The position numbers were made by a program, and so were the translations under genes. Shown here piece after piece: positions 1-7,560 of a DNA stretch of 8,289 nucleotides; the first letter of the stretch is position 1; each line of letters opens with the position of its first letter. Below the pieces are notes generated by a model. It searched no databases. It saw only the letters and a list, made by a program, of their open reading frames with translations, and was not told the origin of the DNA. This stretch comes from Acidobacteriota bacterium (GTDB lineage Bacteria > Acidobacteriota > Vicinamibacteria > Vicinamibacterales > UBA2999), in NCBI GenBank assembly GCA_013140955.1, contig JABFRY010000292.1:1-8289 (forward strand), in the 5' to 3' direction.

Positions 1-32
1 GCCGTTTCCCCCTGGTCGCCCGTGCGCTTACC

Positions 33-61
33 TTGACAGTTCCCGGTAAGTGACGTAACGT
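33..61 (+). promoter_or_regulatory. Candidate sigma70 promoter for the rpsA operon
   Basis: A perfect TTGACA -35 box at 33-38 is followed after 17 bp by TAACGT at 56-61. The latter keeps the most conserved -10 positions (TA at the start, T at the end). Transcription would begin near position 68 and leave a leader of about 200 nt before rpsA. Two palindromes overlap the boxes: CTTACC at 27-32 with GGTAAG at 45-50 flanks the -35 box, and GACGTAACGTC at 52-62 covers the -10 box. They could be operator half-sites, but that is inference. The -10 box is weak (3 of 6), so the call is moderate. Confidence 0.5.
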
Positions 62-89
62 CTAGTGCTTATCGGCGAAGGACAACTGA

Positions 90-213
90 CTCACCGTGGC
101 GTCGTCGGCACGGTGAGCGCCCGGGAGACCGGGCGGTTCCAGCCTCGAATTGCCCATCGCCGTTATAGCCGCGGGGGGCCGGTCCCCGCAACAGAAACCG
201 GCGCCTCTCGAGG
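90..213 (+). promoter_or_regulatory. Structured 5' leader upstream of rpsA
   Basis: The untranslated stretch before rpsA can form several hairpins. Hairpin 1 pairs 90-98 with 109-117 (9 bp, 10-nt loop). Hairpin 2 directly abuts it and pairs 118-124 with 129-135 (7 bp) around a GAGA tetraloop of GNRA type. A third, nested arm pairs 143-148 with 208-213, then 158-162 with 199-203, then 171-176 with 184-189. All listed pairs are perfect complements in the sequence. Autogenous control by S1 binding to a folded rpsA leader is established in E. coli. That this leader works in the same way is inference. I see no protein-coding gene in 1-270. Confidence 0.45.
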
Positions 214-252
214 GATGCACCACGGTGCGTGTCTCGACGGCAATCAGACGTG

Positions 253-258
253 AGGAGG
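253..258 (+). promoter_or_regulatory. Shine-Dalgarno sequence deciding the rpsA start
   Basis: A perfect AGGAGG at 253-258 is the only strong ribosome binding site near the rpsA start. It lies 12 nt before the in-frame ATG at 271. The in-frame ATG at 259 touches the motif and the GTG at 229 lies upstream of it, so neither fits as the start. Confidence 0.6.
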
Positions 259-270
259 ATGTGTCAGGCG

Positions 271-2049
<1,779 letters not shown>

Positions 2050-2079
2050 CACGAGAGGATTCCGGACGCGCGTCGGGGC

Positions 2080-2125
2080 GGATGGCTGCGGCCATTCGAT
2101 CCCGGCGCGCGTGGCGGAGCGCCGG
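2080..2125 (+). other. Two tandem hairpins between rpsA and the HU/IHF gene
   Basis: The 116-nt gap after rpsA holds two inverted repeats. The first pairs 2080-2086 with 2091-2097 (7 bp including one G-T pair, TGCG loop). The second pairs 2102-2108 with 2119-2125 (7 bp, perfect, 10-nt loop). Neither is followed by a T run, so they are not canonical intrinsic terminators. The GGAG at 2116-2119, the best ribosome binding site for the alternative ATG at 2130, spans the loop/stem edge of the second hairpin. A role in processing, attenuation or translation control is inference. Confidence 0.35.
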
Positions 2126-2165
2126 AGCCATGGAGCACGAGAACGTGAACACCGCTGGCGGGAGC

Positions 2166-2510
2166 ATGACCAAAGCGGAGCTCGTGGAAGAGGTGTCCCG
2201 GGTTTCGGACCTCACGAAGAAGCATTCGGAAATCATCGTCGACACGGTGTTCCGGACCATCATCGAGGCCCTGCACAGGGGCGAGAAAATCGAGCTGCGG
2301 GGCTTCGGCAGTTTTCGTCTTCGCAAGCGCGAACCGCGAAAGGGCCGCAACCCCAAGACCGGTGATCGGGTGGACGTCCCGCCGAAGAAAGTGCCGTACT
2401 TCAAGCCTGGCAAGGAGCTCAAGGAGCTCATCAACCGCGAGACCGAGACGCAGGGCGCCCAGGATCCCGCACCGGACGGTACGGTCTCCGGCACCCCCGT
2501 GCAGGTCTAG
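2166..2510 (+). CDS. HU/IHF-family DNA-bending protein (IHF beta-like)
   Basis: Proteins of this family form dimers that bind the minor groove and bend DNA in the nucleoid. The 114-residue product opens with MTKAELVEEV, the usual family start. It has G46-F-G-S-F50, then the basic beta-arm with GRNPKTG at residues 60-66, in which P63 matches the intercalating proline. VPYFKPGKEL at 76-85 is closest to the IHF-beta version of this motif. About 20 extra acidic/polar residues follow the usual C-terminus (E. coli IHF-beta is 94 residues). The start at 2166 is chosen by homology. Its GGGAG at 2160-2164 is only 1 nt away, while an ATG at 2130 has a GGAG 10 nt upstream and would add 12 residues. Position after rpsA supports an ihfB-like identity, but HU versus IHF subunit naming is unsafe outside proteobacteria, so no symbol is given. 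Confidence 0.93.
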   Translation: MTKAELVEEVSRVSDLTKKHSEIIVDTVFRTIIEALHRGEKIELRGFGSFRLRKREPRKGRNPKTGDRVDVPPKKVPYFKPGKELKELINRETETQGAQDPAPDGTVSGTPVQV

Positions 2511-2530
2511 CGGGCGCGGAGGCTGGCCGC

Positions 2531-3022
2531 ATGGAGCGACTCTGGTCACCCTGGAGGCTCGAGTACGTGACCAGCAGCAAGGTCGATGAGGGGTGTGTCT
2601 TCTGCGTCGCTCCCGGCGCGCCGGCCCACGAATCCCTGATCGTCTTCAGCGGCGCCCGCTGCTACGTCATCCTCAACCTCTACCCCTACAACAACGGACA
2701 CCTGATGGTGGTGCCCTACCGCCACGTGCCCTCCCTCTCCGCCCTCACGCCCGACGAACTGACGGAGGTGGGCCTGCTCACGCAGCGGGCCGAGGCCGCG
2801 GTGACCGAGGCGTATGCGCCGCACGGGATGAACATCGGGATCAATCTGGGGAAACCCGCGGGCGCGGGCGTGCTGGGCCACCTCCACGTCCACGTGGTGC
2901 CTCGGTGGAACGGCGACACCAATTTCATGACCGTGACCGGCGACACGCGGGTGCTGCCCGAGGACCTCGCGGTCAGCGCCACCCGCCTGCGCGCGGTCTT
3001 CGGCCGCGTGACCGCGCGATGA
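2531..3022 (+). CDS. HIT-family protein, AP4A phosphorylase/hydrolase-like
   Basis: Histidine-triad proteins bind nucleotides and hydrolyse or phosphorolyse nucleoside phosphates; this is a cytosolic enzyme of 163 residues. The histidine triad H117-L-H119-V-H121-V-V is intact, with H119 the expected nucleophile. Upstream are the family landmarks LNLYPYNNGHLMV (48-60) and NIGINLGKPAGAG (101-113). C22-V-F-C25 resembles the zinc-binding Cys pair found in many HIT proteins. The N-terminus MERLWSPWRLEYV is characteristic of the branch that includes mycobacterial AP4A phosphorylase. The exact substrate cannot be read from sequence. GGAGG at 2518-2522 lies 8 nt before the ATG. The gene begins 20 nt after the HU/IHF stop, and its stop overlaps the next start as ATGA (3019-3022), which suggests translational coupling. 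Confidence 0.93.
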   Translation: MERLWSPWRLEYVTSSKVDEGCVFCVAPGAPAHESLIVFSGARCYVILNLYPYNNGHLMVVPYRHVPSLSALTPDELTEVGLLTQRAEAAVTEAYAPHGMNIGINLGKPAGAGVLGHLHVHVVPRWNGDTNFMTVTGDTRVLPEDLAVSATRLRAVFGRVTAR

Positions 3023-3990
3023 GACTGAGCTACTCCGCGGCGGAGGTGGCGGCCCGCCGGGCCGGTGCGGCCATCGGGCAGCGCCATCCCCGCCTCGACG
3101 AATCCCTGGACCTCGCGCGTGAGCTGGCGGCCGATGCGTTGACCACAGGGGCAGGCGACGACCTGATGGTGCAGGTGTTGGCGCTCGAAGCCATGGCGGG
3201 AGAGTCCGTCGTCGCCGCGATGGCCGCCGCGCTGCACATCGGTGCCGCGTTCGCCCTGGACGGATCGCCGTTCGGCGCCCGACTCCGCACGGGTGCCCTG
3301 GTCGGCGCCATTGCTCTCTCCTCCGAAGTCGTGCCCGGCGTGGACCGCAACGGTCGACTGACAGGTCGGGCGATGTTCGTGGCCCCCGTGACGCCGTCCG
3401 GCGTGGCCGTGGTGGGAGCCCGGGCCGCAGAGGACGGTCTGGTGGCCTGTGCGGTGGCTCTCGACGCGCCGGGCGTGTCGGTGTCGCTTCTGGAGCCGGC
3501 AGGGTTGACCGGCCTCCCCTGTGCGCACGTGGATTTCGACGGGTGCCCGACCGAGCGGGTCGGGGCGACGACGCCGGTCATGGCCCGGATCCGGACACTC
3601 GTCTCGGCCGTGGGGCTCGGCCTCGGACGGCGTGCCCTGCGAGAGGCCCTCGTGGTCGCGCGCGCCACGGGCCTGGCCTCTGCCGGGGAGCAGACCGTGC
3701 AGGGGTTGCTCGCCGACGCGGCAACCGAACTCGACGCGGCGATGCTGCTCACGTGGAAGGCGGCGCTGCGCGTACCCCCGTCACTGCCGGACGCGTCGAT
3801 GGCGAAGCTCGCGGTGACCGAGGCGGCGCAGGGCGCCGTGGCACGGGCGACGCAGGTGATCGGGATCGAGACCTTCTCGACCGGCCACGTCGTGGCGCAG
3901 CTGGCGCGCGACGTCCGCGCGCTGGAACTCCTGGCCGGCCGCACCGAGGCGCTGCGCGACGCGGTCGCCGAGGTTGCGCTGGCCGACTGA
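3019..3990 (+). CDS. Compact, degenerate acyl-CoA dehydrogenase-like protein
   Basis: This 323-residue protein can be laid along the acyl-CoA dehydrogenase fold by eye. VLALEAMAGESVVAAM (53-68) corresponds to the helix before the active site. ALSSEVVPG (99-107) replaces the A-L-S/T-E-x-x-x-G-S-D motif. LTGRAMFVAP (114-123) replaces the LxGxKxWIT motif. VDFDGCPTERVG (171-182) matches the beta-domain VxFxxVxVPxxxxLG motif. The C-terminal helical domain follows. LLAGRTEAL at 304-312 aligns with IYEGTSNLQ, placing Ala306 where the catalytic Glu belongs. The RQFG FAD-contact motif is also absent. It is shorter than typical members (about 380 residues), mostly at the N-terminus. The frame is open throughout, so it looks like a maintained gene and not a decayed one. 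Activity as a dehydrogenase is unlikely; function is unknown. It starts in an ATGA overlap with the HIT gene and has no ribosome binding site of its own. Confidence 0.75.
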   Translation: MRLSYSAAEVAARRAGAAIGQRHPRLDESLDLARELAADALTTGAGDDLMVQVLALEAMAGESVVAAMAAALHIGAAFALDGSPFGARLRTGALVGAIALSSEVVPGVDRNGRLTGRAMFVAPVTPSGVAVVGARAAEDGLVACAVALDAPGVSVSLLEPAGLTGLPCAHVDFDGCPTERVGATTPVMARIRTLVSAVGLGLGRRALREALVVARATGLASAGEQTVQGLLADAATELDAAMLLTWKAALRVPPSLPDASMAKLAVTEAAQGAVARATQVIGIETFSTGHVVAQLARDVRALELLAGRTEALRDAVAEVALAD

Positions 3991-4002
3991 GTCAGCCGGC
4001 GT
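3976..4002. terminator. Hairpin across two convergent stop codons
   Basis: Positions 3976-3987 can pair with 3991-4002, giving about 12 pairs with one C-A mismatch and two G-T pairs around a TGA loop. The loop is the stop codon of the acyl-CoA dehydrogenase-like gene, and the right arm contains the stop of the opposite HMA gene. No T tract follows on either strand, so it is only a candidate bidirectional transcript end. The match could partly be chance in GC-rich DNA. Confidence 0.3.
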
Positions 4003-4219
4003 CGGTGTGCGCCGGCACCACGTATCCGAGCGTCTCGATCGCGGCGACGATCGTGGCCCGGTCCGGCACGTCTCCCTCGCGGGTCACGTCCACCCGCTCC
4101 GCCTCGTGCGATGCCTGGACGGCGGTAACGCCGTCCAGGCGCTGCAGCGCCCGCGCCACCGCGCGTTCGCAGCCTCCGCAGGTCATGCCAGTGACGGTGA
4201 GGTGTATCTGCTCTGACAT
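3992..4219 (-). CDS. Heavy-metal-associated (HMA) domain protein, CopZ-like
   Basis: This is a stand-alone HMA domain of 75 residues with the metal-binding loop G11-M-T-C14-G-G-C17. The two cysteines typically bind Cu(I) or another soft metal. The rest fits the small ferredoxin-like fold: L-D-G-V at 28-31 ends the first helix and begins the second strand, and ETLGY at 62-66 is the usual C-terminal motif. A cytosolic copper chaperone delivering to a P-type ATPase is the standard role, but no ATPase or metal regulator is in the window. GGAGG (4225-4229 on the complement) lies 5 nt before the ATG. It follows the acyl-CoA dehydrogenase on the same strand by 21 nt, so the two are probably co-transcribed. 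Domain call is secure; metal and partner are not known. Confidence 0.9.
   Translation of the reverse strand: MSEQIHLTVTGMTCGGCERAVARALQRLDGVTAVQASHEAERVDVTREGDVPDRATIVAAIETLGYVVPAHTDAG
4113..4140. repeat. Perfect 12-bp hairpin inside the HMA gene
   Basis: GCCTGGACGGC (4113-4123) is the exact reverse complement of 4130-4140. One more G-C pair (4124 with 4129) closes a 4-nt loop. On the plus-strand transcript the loop reads GUAA, a GNRA tetraloop; on the gene's own strand it reads UUAC. It falls on codons for L-D-G-V-T-A-V-Q, a conserved HMA region. Part of the symmetry may therefore come from coding constraint. Confidence 0.4.
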
Positions 4220-4240
4220 CGAGTCCTCCGTGCGCGCCCG

Positions 4241-5392
4241 TCAGCCCAGGAGCTGTCGGGCGATGGTCTGGAGCTGCAGGTTCGACGTGCCCTCGTAGAT
4301 CTGCCCGACCTTGGCGTCGCGGTACAGCTTCTCGACGGGGGAGTCGCGCACGAACCCGTTGGCGCCGAACAGGTTCACCGCCGTGGACGCCACGCGCTCG
4401 GCCGTCTCGGACGCCACGAGCTTGCACATGGCCGCCTCCTTCAGGAAGGGGAGGCCGGCATCCCGCAGGCGTGCGGCGTTGTAGACGAGCAGCCGTGCCG
4501 CCTCGAGGTCGGCGGCCGCCCGCGCCACCTGGAACTGGACGGCCTGGAACTCGCTCAGCGGGCGACCGAACTGCCGCCGCTCACGAACGTAAGCCACGGC
4601 ATGGTCGAGCGCCGCCTGCGCCAGCCCGGTCATCTGCGCTCCGATGCCGATGCGGCCCTCGTTGAGCGTCTCGATCGCCACCTTGTAGCCCCGCCCCGGT
4701 TCGCCGAGCACGTGGCTGGCGGGCACGTGGCAGCCCTCGAGCACCACCTCGCAGGTGCTGCTTGCCCTGATGCCAAGCTTGTCTTCCTTCCGGCCGATGG
4801 TCAGGCCGGGTGTGCCGCGCTCGACCAGGAACGCCGTGATGCCCTTGTATCCGCGCGCCGGATCGAGCGTCGCGAACACGATGAACAGGCCGGCCTCGTG
4901 CGCGTTGGTGATCCACAGCTTCCGTCCGTCGAGGCGGTAGCCGTCCGCGGTCTCCCGCGCGCGCGTGGTCAGGGCGAAGGCATCGCTGCCCGACGCGGCC
5001 TCGGAGAGCGCATACGCGCCCACCGTGTCCCGCGCCAGGCGGGGCAGCCAGCGCGCCTGCTGGTCGGGCGAGCCCCAGCGGATCAGAGCGGCGTTGACGA
5101 GCGTGTTCTGCACGTCCACCAGGACGCCGATCGAGGCATCGACGCGGGAGAGCGCCTCCACGGCGAGCACCGCATGGAAGAAGGTCGCGCCGCCGCCCCC
5201 GAGCGACTCCTCGACGCCGATGCCCATGAGGCCCAGCTCGAAGAGCGACCGGACGAGCGCCTCAGGAATGAGGGCATCCTCGTCCATGGTCCGGACGAGG
5301 GGACCCACCTCGCGGCGTGCGAACTCGAGGACCGTGGCGGCAAACAACGCCTCGTCGTCGCTGAGGCTGGTGAGCGCCCGGGCCGGCTCCAT
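4241..5392 (-). CDS. Acyl-CoA dehydrogenase, short/medium-chain type
   Basis: This flavoenzyme family oxidises acyl-CoA to enoyl-CoA and passes electrons to ETF, as in fatty-acid or branched-chain amino-acid breakdown. From the ATG at 5392 it has 383 residues, the normal length. Canonical motifs are intact: YALSEAASGSD (127-137), WITN (160-163), the R-R-Q-F-G FAD contact (ending at 276) and IYEGTSNLQ, with catalytic Glu367 at the position usual for short-chain and butyryl-CoA dehydrogenases. Chain-length preference cannot be read. The start at 5392 is preferred because an upstream ATG at 5410 would overlap the divergent gene's likely -10 box. Neither start has a clear ribosome binding site, so a leaderless message is possible. 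It is followed 21 nt later by the HMA gene. A degenerate relative lies on the opposite strand beyond the HMA gene. Confidence 0.95.
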   Translation of the reverse strand: MEPARALTSLSDDEALFAATVLEFARREVGPLVRTMDEDALIPEALVRSLFELGLMGIGVEESLGGGGATFFHAVLAVEALSRVDASIGVLVDVQNTLVNAALIRWGSPDQQARWLPRLARDTVGAYALSEAASGSDAFALTTRARETADGYRLDGRKLWITNAHEAGLFIVFATLDPARGYKGITAFLVERGTPGLTIGRKEDKLGIRASSTCEVVLEGCHVPASHVLGEPGRGYKVAIETLNEGRIGIGAQMTGLAQAALDHAVAYVRERRQFGRPLSEFQAVQFQVARAAADLEAARLLVYNAARLRDAGLPFLKEAAMCKLVASETAERVASTAVNLFGANGFVRDSPVEKLYRDAKVGQIYEGTSNLQLQTIARQLLG

Positions 5393-5400
5393 GAGGGGGA

Positions 5401-5409
5401 ATGCTATCA
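5401..5409 (-). promoter_or_regulatory. Possible back-to-back -10 box for the acyl-CoA dehydrogenase
   Basis: Read on the complement, the same AT-rich spot gives TG-A-TAGCAT, an extended -10 with four of six hexamer matches. Initiation would fall close to position 5394, nearly at the ATG at 5392, so the message would be almost leaderless. That agrees with the lack of a ribosome binding site there. The match is weak and this is inference. Confidence 0.2.
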
Positions 5410-5410
5410 T
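5402..5410 (+). promoter_or_regulatory. Candidate extended -10 promoter for the VWFA-related gene
   Basis: TG-C-TATCAT at 5402-5410 matches the extended -10 pattern TGnTATAAT at all but one base. It stands out as one of the few AT-rich spots nearby. No -35 box is visible 17 bp upstream, which extended -10 promoters tolerate. Transcription near 5417 would give a 17-nt leader to the ATG at 5434, with GGGGG at 5420-5424 as ribosome binding site. A 10-nt palindrome, GGCAGCTGCC (5423-5432), sits just before the start codon and could be an operator. Confidence 0.4.
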
Positions 5411-5433
5411 CGCGACTCTGGGGGCAGCTGCCG

Positions 5434-7545
5434 ATGGGACACGTGCGCATCACCGGTATCGCGGCGTTCGTCGTCGTCCTGGCGCTGACGCTGGGGTCCG
5501 AGCCCCGCGTGGCGGCACAGGCGCCTGGTGCTGACGGGCAGGCCACCCCTCCCGCATCCGACGCCCAGGCGGACCAGGCCGATCCCCAGACGCCGACCTT
5601 CACCGGCGGCATCAACTTCGTCCGCGTGGACGTCATCGTCACCGACGACGAGGGGCGGCCGGTCACGGACCTGTCGGCCGACGACTTCGAGGTGCTCGAG
5701 GATGGCGCCACCCAGTCGGTCGAGCAGTTCCGCCTCGTCGAGGTGGATGGCAACCCGGCCCCCGGGGCCGAGGCGCCGAGGCGCATCCGGACCCGGGCGG
5801 ACGAGGAACTCGAGGCAGGGCGTGACGACGTCCGCATCTTCGTCTTCTTCCTGGACGACTACCACACGCAGCTCGGCGCCGCGCTGCAGGTGAAGGAGCC
5901 GCTGATCCGGTTCATCGAGACCCGTCTGGGTCCCAACGATCTGGTGGCGGTGATGGCGCCGCTCACCCCGCTCGACGCGGTGGCGCTCACGCGCGATCAC
6001 GGAGGCGTCATCGAGGCCATCCGCCGATTCGAGGGCCGGAAATACCGCTACCAGCCCCGCAACGAGTTCGAGCAGCGGTACACGCGATTGCCCGCGGAGA
6101 CCGTCGAGCAGATCCGCAACCAGGTCGTCATGACCGCGTTGAGCGGGCTCTCCGTGCGCCTCGGCTCGTTGCGGGAGACGCGCAAGGCCGTGGTCTACGT
6201 GGGGGAGGGCCTGACGGTGATGCTGCCGCCCCAGCTGCGCGATCCCATCGCGGAGGCGCCGGGCCTGGGCAATCCCAACGCGCGGAATCCGCTGGCCGGT
6301 GAGCAGAGCTCGATGGAGGACACGCTCAGTTTCTTTTCCCAGAGCGACATCATCTCGCGGCTCCGCGACGTCTTCGCCGCCGCCAACCGCAACAACACGT
6401 CGTTCTACACGGTCGACCCCCGGGGGCTGGCGGGCAACGAGTTCTCCATCGACCAGAACGTCGGACCGCAGCAGGACCGACGCGCGCTGCGCCTCACGCA
6501 GGACACGCTGCGGATGATGGCCGAGGAGACCGATGGGCTCGCCATCGTGAACCGCAACGACCTCGATCGGGGCCTGGCGTCGATCCTCCGCGATTCCAGT
6601 GCCTACTACCTGCTGGGCTACACCTCGGAGTCGGCCCCGACCGACGGCAAGTTCCATGGAATCGCGGTCCGCGTGCGGCGCCCCGGCGTCCGGGTGCGGG
6701 CGCGCCGCGGGTACTGGGCCGGCACCGTGGCGGACAGCGTGCGTGCGTCAACGCCCGCCCCCGAGGTGAACCGGCCGGTCCAGCAGGCGCTCGCCTCCAT
6801 CGCGCCGTCGGTGCAGGCCGCCCGCTATATCCAGACGTGGGTCGGGACTGAACGCGCCGCCAGCGGGCGCACGCAGGTGACGCTGGTCTGGCAGGCGTTG
6901 CCCGGGACGCCAGGCGCGCGGCGCGAGACGCCCGGCCGCGTGCAGGTGACGGCGGCGACCGCGGCCGGCGAGCTGGTGTACCGGGGACGGACGCCGGATG
7001 CGGCGGGCTCCGCAGGAGCCAATACGGCCGCATCGGCCGCACCGGGGGCACCCGTCGCGCACCGTGTCGTGTTCGATGCCGTTCCGGGCACGCTCGATCT
7101 CCGCCTGGCCATCGAAACGGAAGACGGCGCCGTGCTGGACCGCGAGACGCGCCGCGTGGAGGTGCCCGATCTCACCGGCACCGACGTGATGATCAGCACG
7201 CCCCGGGTGTTCCGGGCGCGCACCGCGCGCGAGTTGCAGGGCCTCCTCCAGGACGCCACGGCCGTCCCGATGGCCACCCGCGAGTTCAGGCGGACCGACC
7301 GCCTGCTGCTCCGCTTCGACGTCTACGCGCCGGGCACCAGTGCACCCGCGCCCGTCGCCACGCTGCTCAACCGATCGGGACAGGACATGGCCGCCGTACC
7401 CGTGACCGCGGCAGGTGTCGGCGGGACGCACCAGGTGGACGTCGGGCTGGCCTCGATCCCCCCGGGGGAGTATCTGATTCGCATCACGGTGCCCGGGGCC
7501 CAGGACGACGTGTCCGAACTGGTGGCCTTCAAGGTCGGGAGCTGA
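5434..7545 (+). CDS. Secreted VWFA-related protein, acidobacterial type
   Basis: The 703-residue product begins with a signal peptide: basic start, hydrophobic stretch at about residues 9-20, then a likely AxA-type site near 28. After a low-complexity linker (30-55), INFVRVDVIVTDDEGRPV (60-77) and DLSADDFEVLEDG (79-91) form the small beta domain that opens this family. A von Willebrand factor A-like domain follows at about 133-430, including IFVFFLDDYHT (135-145), RKAVVYVGEGL (250-260) and YYLLGYT (391-397), family landmarks. The metal site D-x-S-x-S is degenerate: D141-D-Y-H-T145. Residues 440-703 lack a motif I recognise and look beta-rich. Members are exported and of unknown function; interaction or adhesion roles are inferred from the fold. 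The ATG at 5434 is chosen over 5401 because it gives a clean signal peptide and has GGGGG 9 nt upstream. The stop is 15 nt from the convergent dehydrogenase. Confidence 0.88.
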   Translation: MGHVRITGIAAFVVVLALTLGSEPRVAAQAPGADGQATPPASDAQADQADPQTPTFTGGINFVRVDVIVTDDEGRPVTDLSADDFEVLEDGATQSVEQFRLVEVDGNPAPGAEAPRRIRTRADEELEAGRDDVRIFVFFLDDYHTQLGAALQVKEPLIRFIETRLGPNDLVAVMAPLTPLDAVALTRDHGGVIEAIRRFEGRKYRYQPRNEFEQRYTRLPAETVEQIRNQVVMTALSGLSVRLGSLRETRKAVVYVGEGLTVMLPPQLRDPIAEAPGLGNPNARNPLAGEQSSMEDTLSFFSQSDIISRLRDVFAAANRNNTSFYTVDPRGLAGNEFSIDQNVGPQQDRRALRLTQDTLRMMAEETDGLAIVNRNDLDRGLASILRDSSAYYLLGYTSESAPTDGKFHGIAVRVRRPGVRVRARRGYWAGTVADSVRASTPAPEVNRPVQQALASIAPSVQAARYIQTWVGTERAASGRTQVTLVWQALPGTPGARRETPGRVQVTAATAAGELVYRGRTPDAAGSAGANTAASAAPGAPVAHRVVFDAVPGTLDLRLAIETEDGAVLDRETRRVEVPDLTGTDVMISTPRVFRARTARELQGLLQDATAVPMATREFRRTDRLLLRFDVYAPGTSAPAPVATLLNRSGQDMAAVPVTAAGVGGTHQVDVGLASIPPGEYLIRITVPGAQDDVSELVAFKVGS

Positions 7546-7560
7546 CGGGCGCCGATCCGC

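Noticed and set aside
163..169. TATAGC as an alternative -10 box close to rpsA
   Set aside because: It has four of six matches, no -35 box at the right spacing, and lies inside the nested leader stem.
65..253. Small open frame in the rpsA leader starting with GTG
   Set aside because: It has no ribosome binding site, no recognisable protein, and overlaps the hairpins and the rpsA ribosome binding site. It is most likely chance in GC-rich leader sequence.
2593..3990. Upstream extension of the dehydrogenase-like gene through the HIT gene
   Set aside because: The upstream part is an Arg/Pro-rich shadow of the HIT frame. Homology begins after the ATG at 3019, which forms a typical ATGA overlap.
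3030..4427. Long minus-strand open frame across the dehydrogenase-like and HMA genes
   Set aside because: It has low-complexity Arg/Ala/Ser composition, no domain, and overlaps three better supported genes.
4601..5488. Plus-strand open frame antisense to the acyl-CoA dehydrogenase
   Set aside because: It is a shadow. The opposite strand carries an acyl-CoA dehydrogenase with all motifs intact.
5407..6657. Minus-strand open frame antisense to the VWFA-related gene
   Set aside because: It has no start signal or recognisable domain, and its composition is typical of GC-rich antisense frames.
7546..7560. Intrinsic terminator between the VWFA-related gene and the dehydrogenase
   Set aside because: The 15-nt gap and its flanks show no stable stem and no T run.
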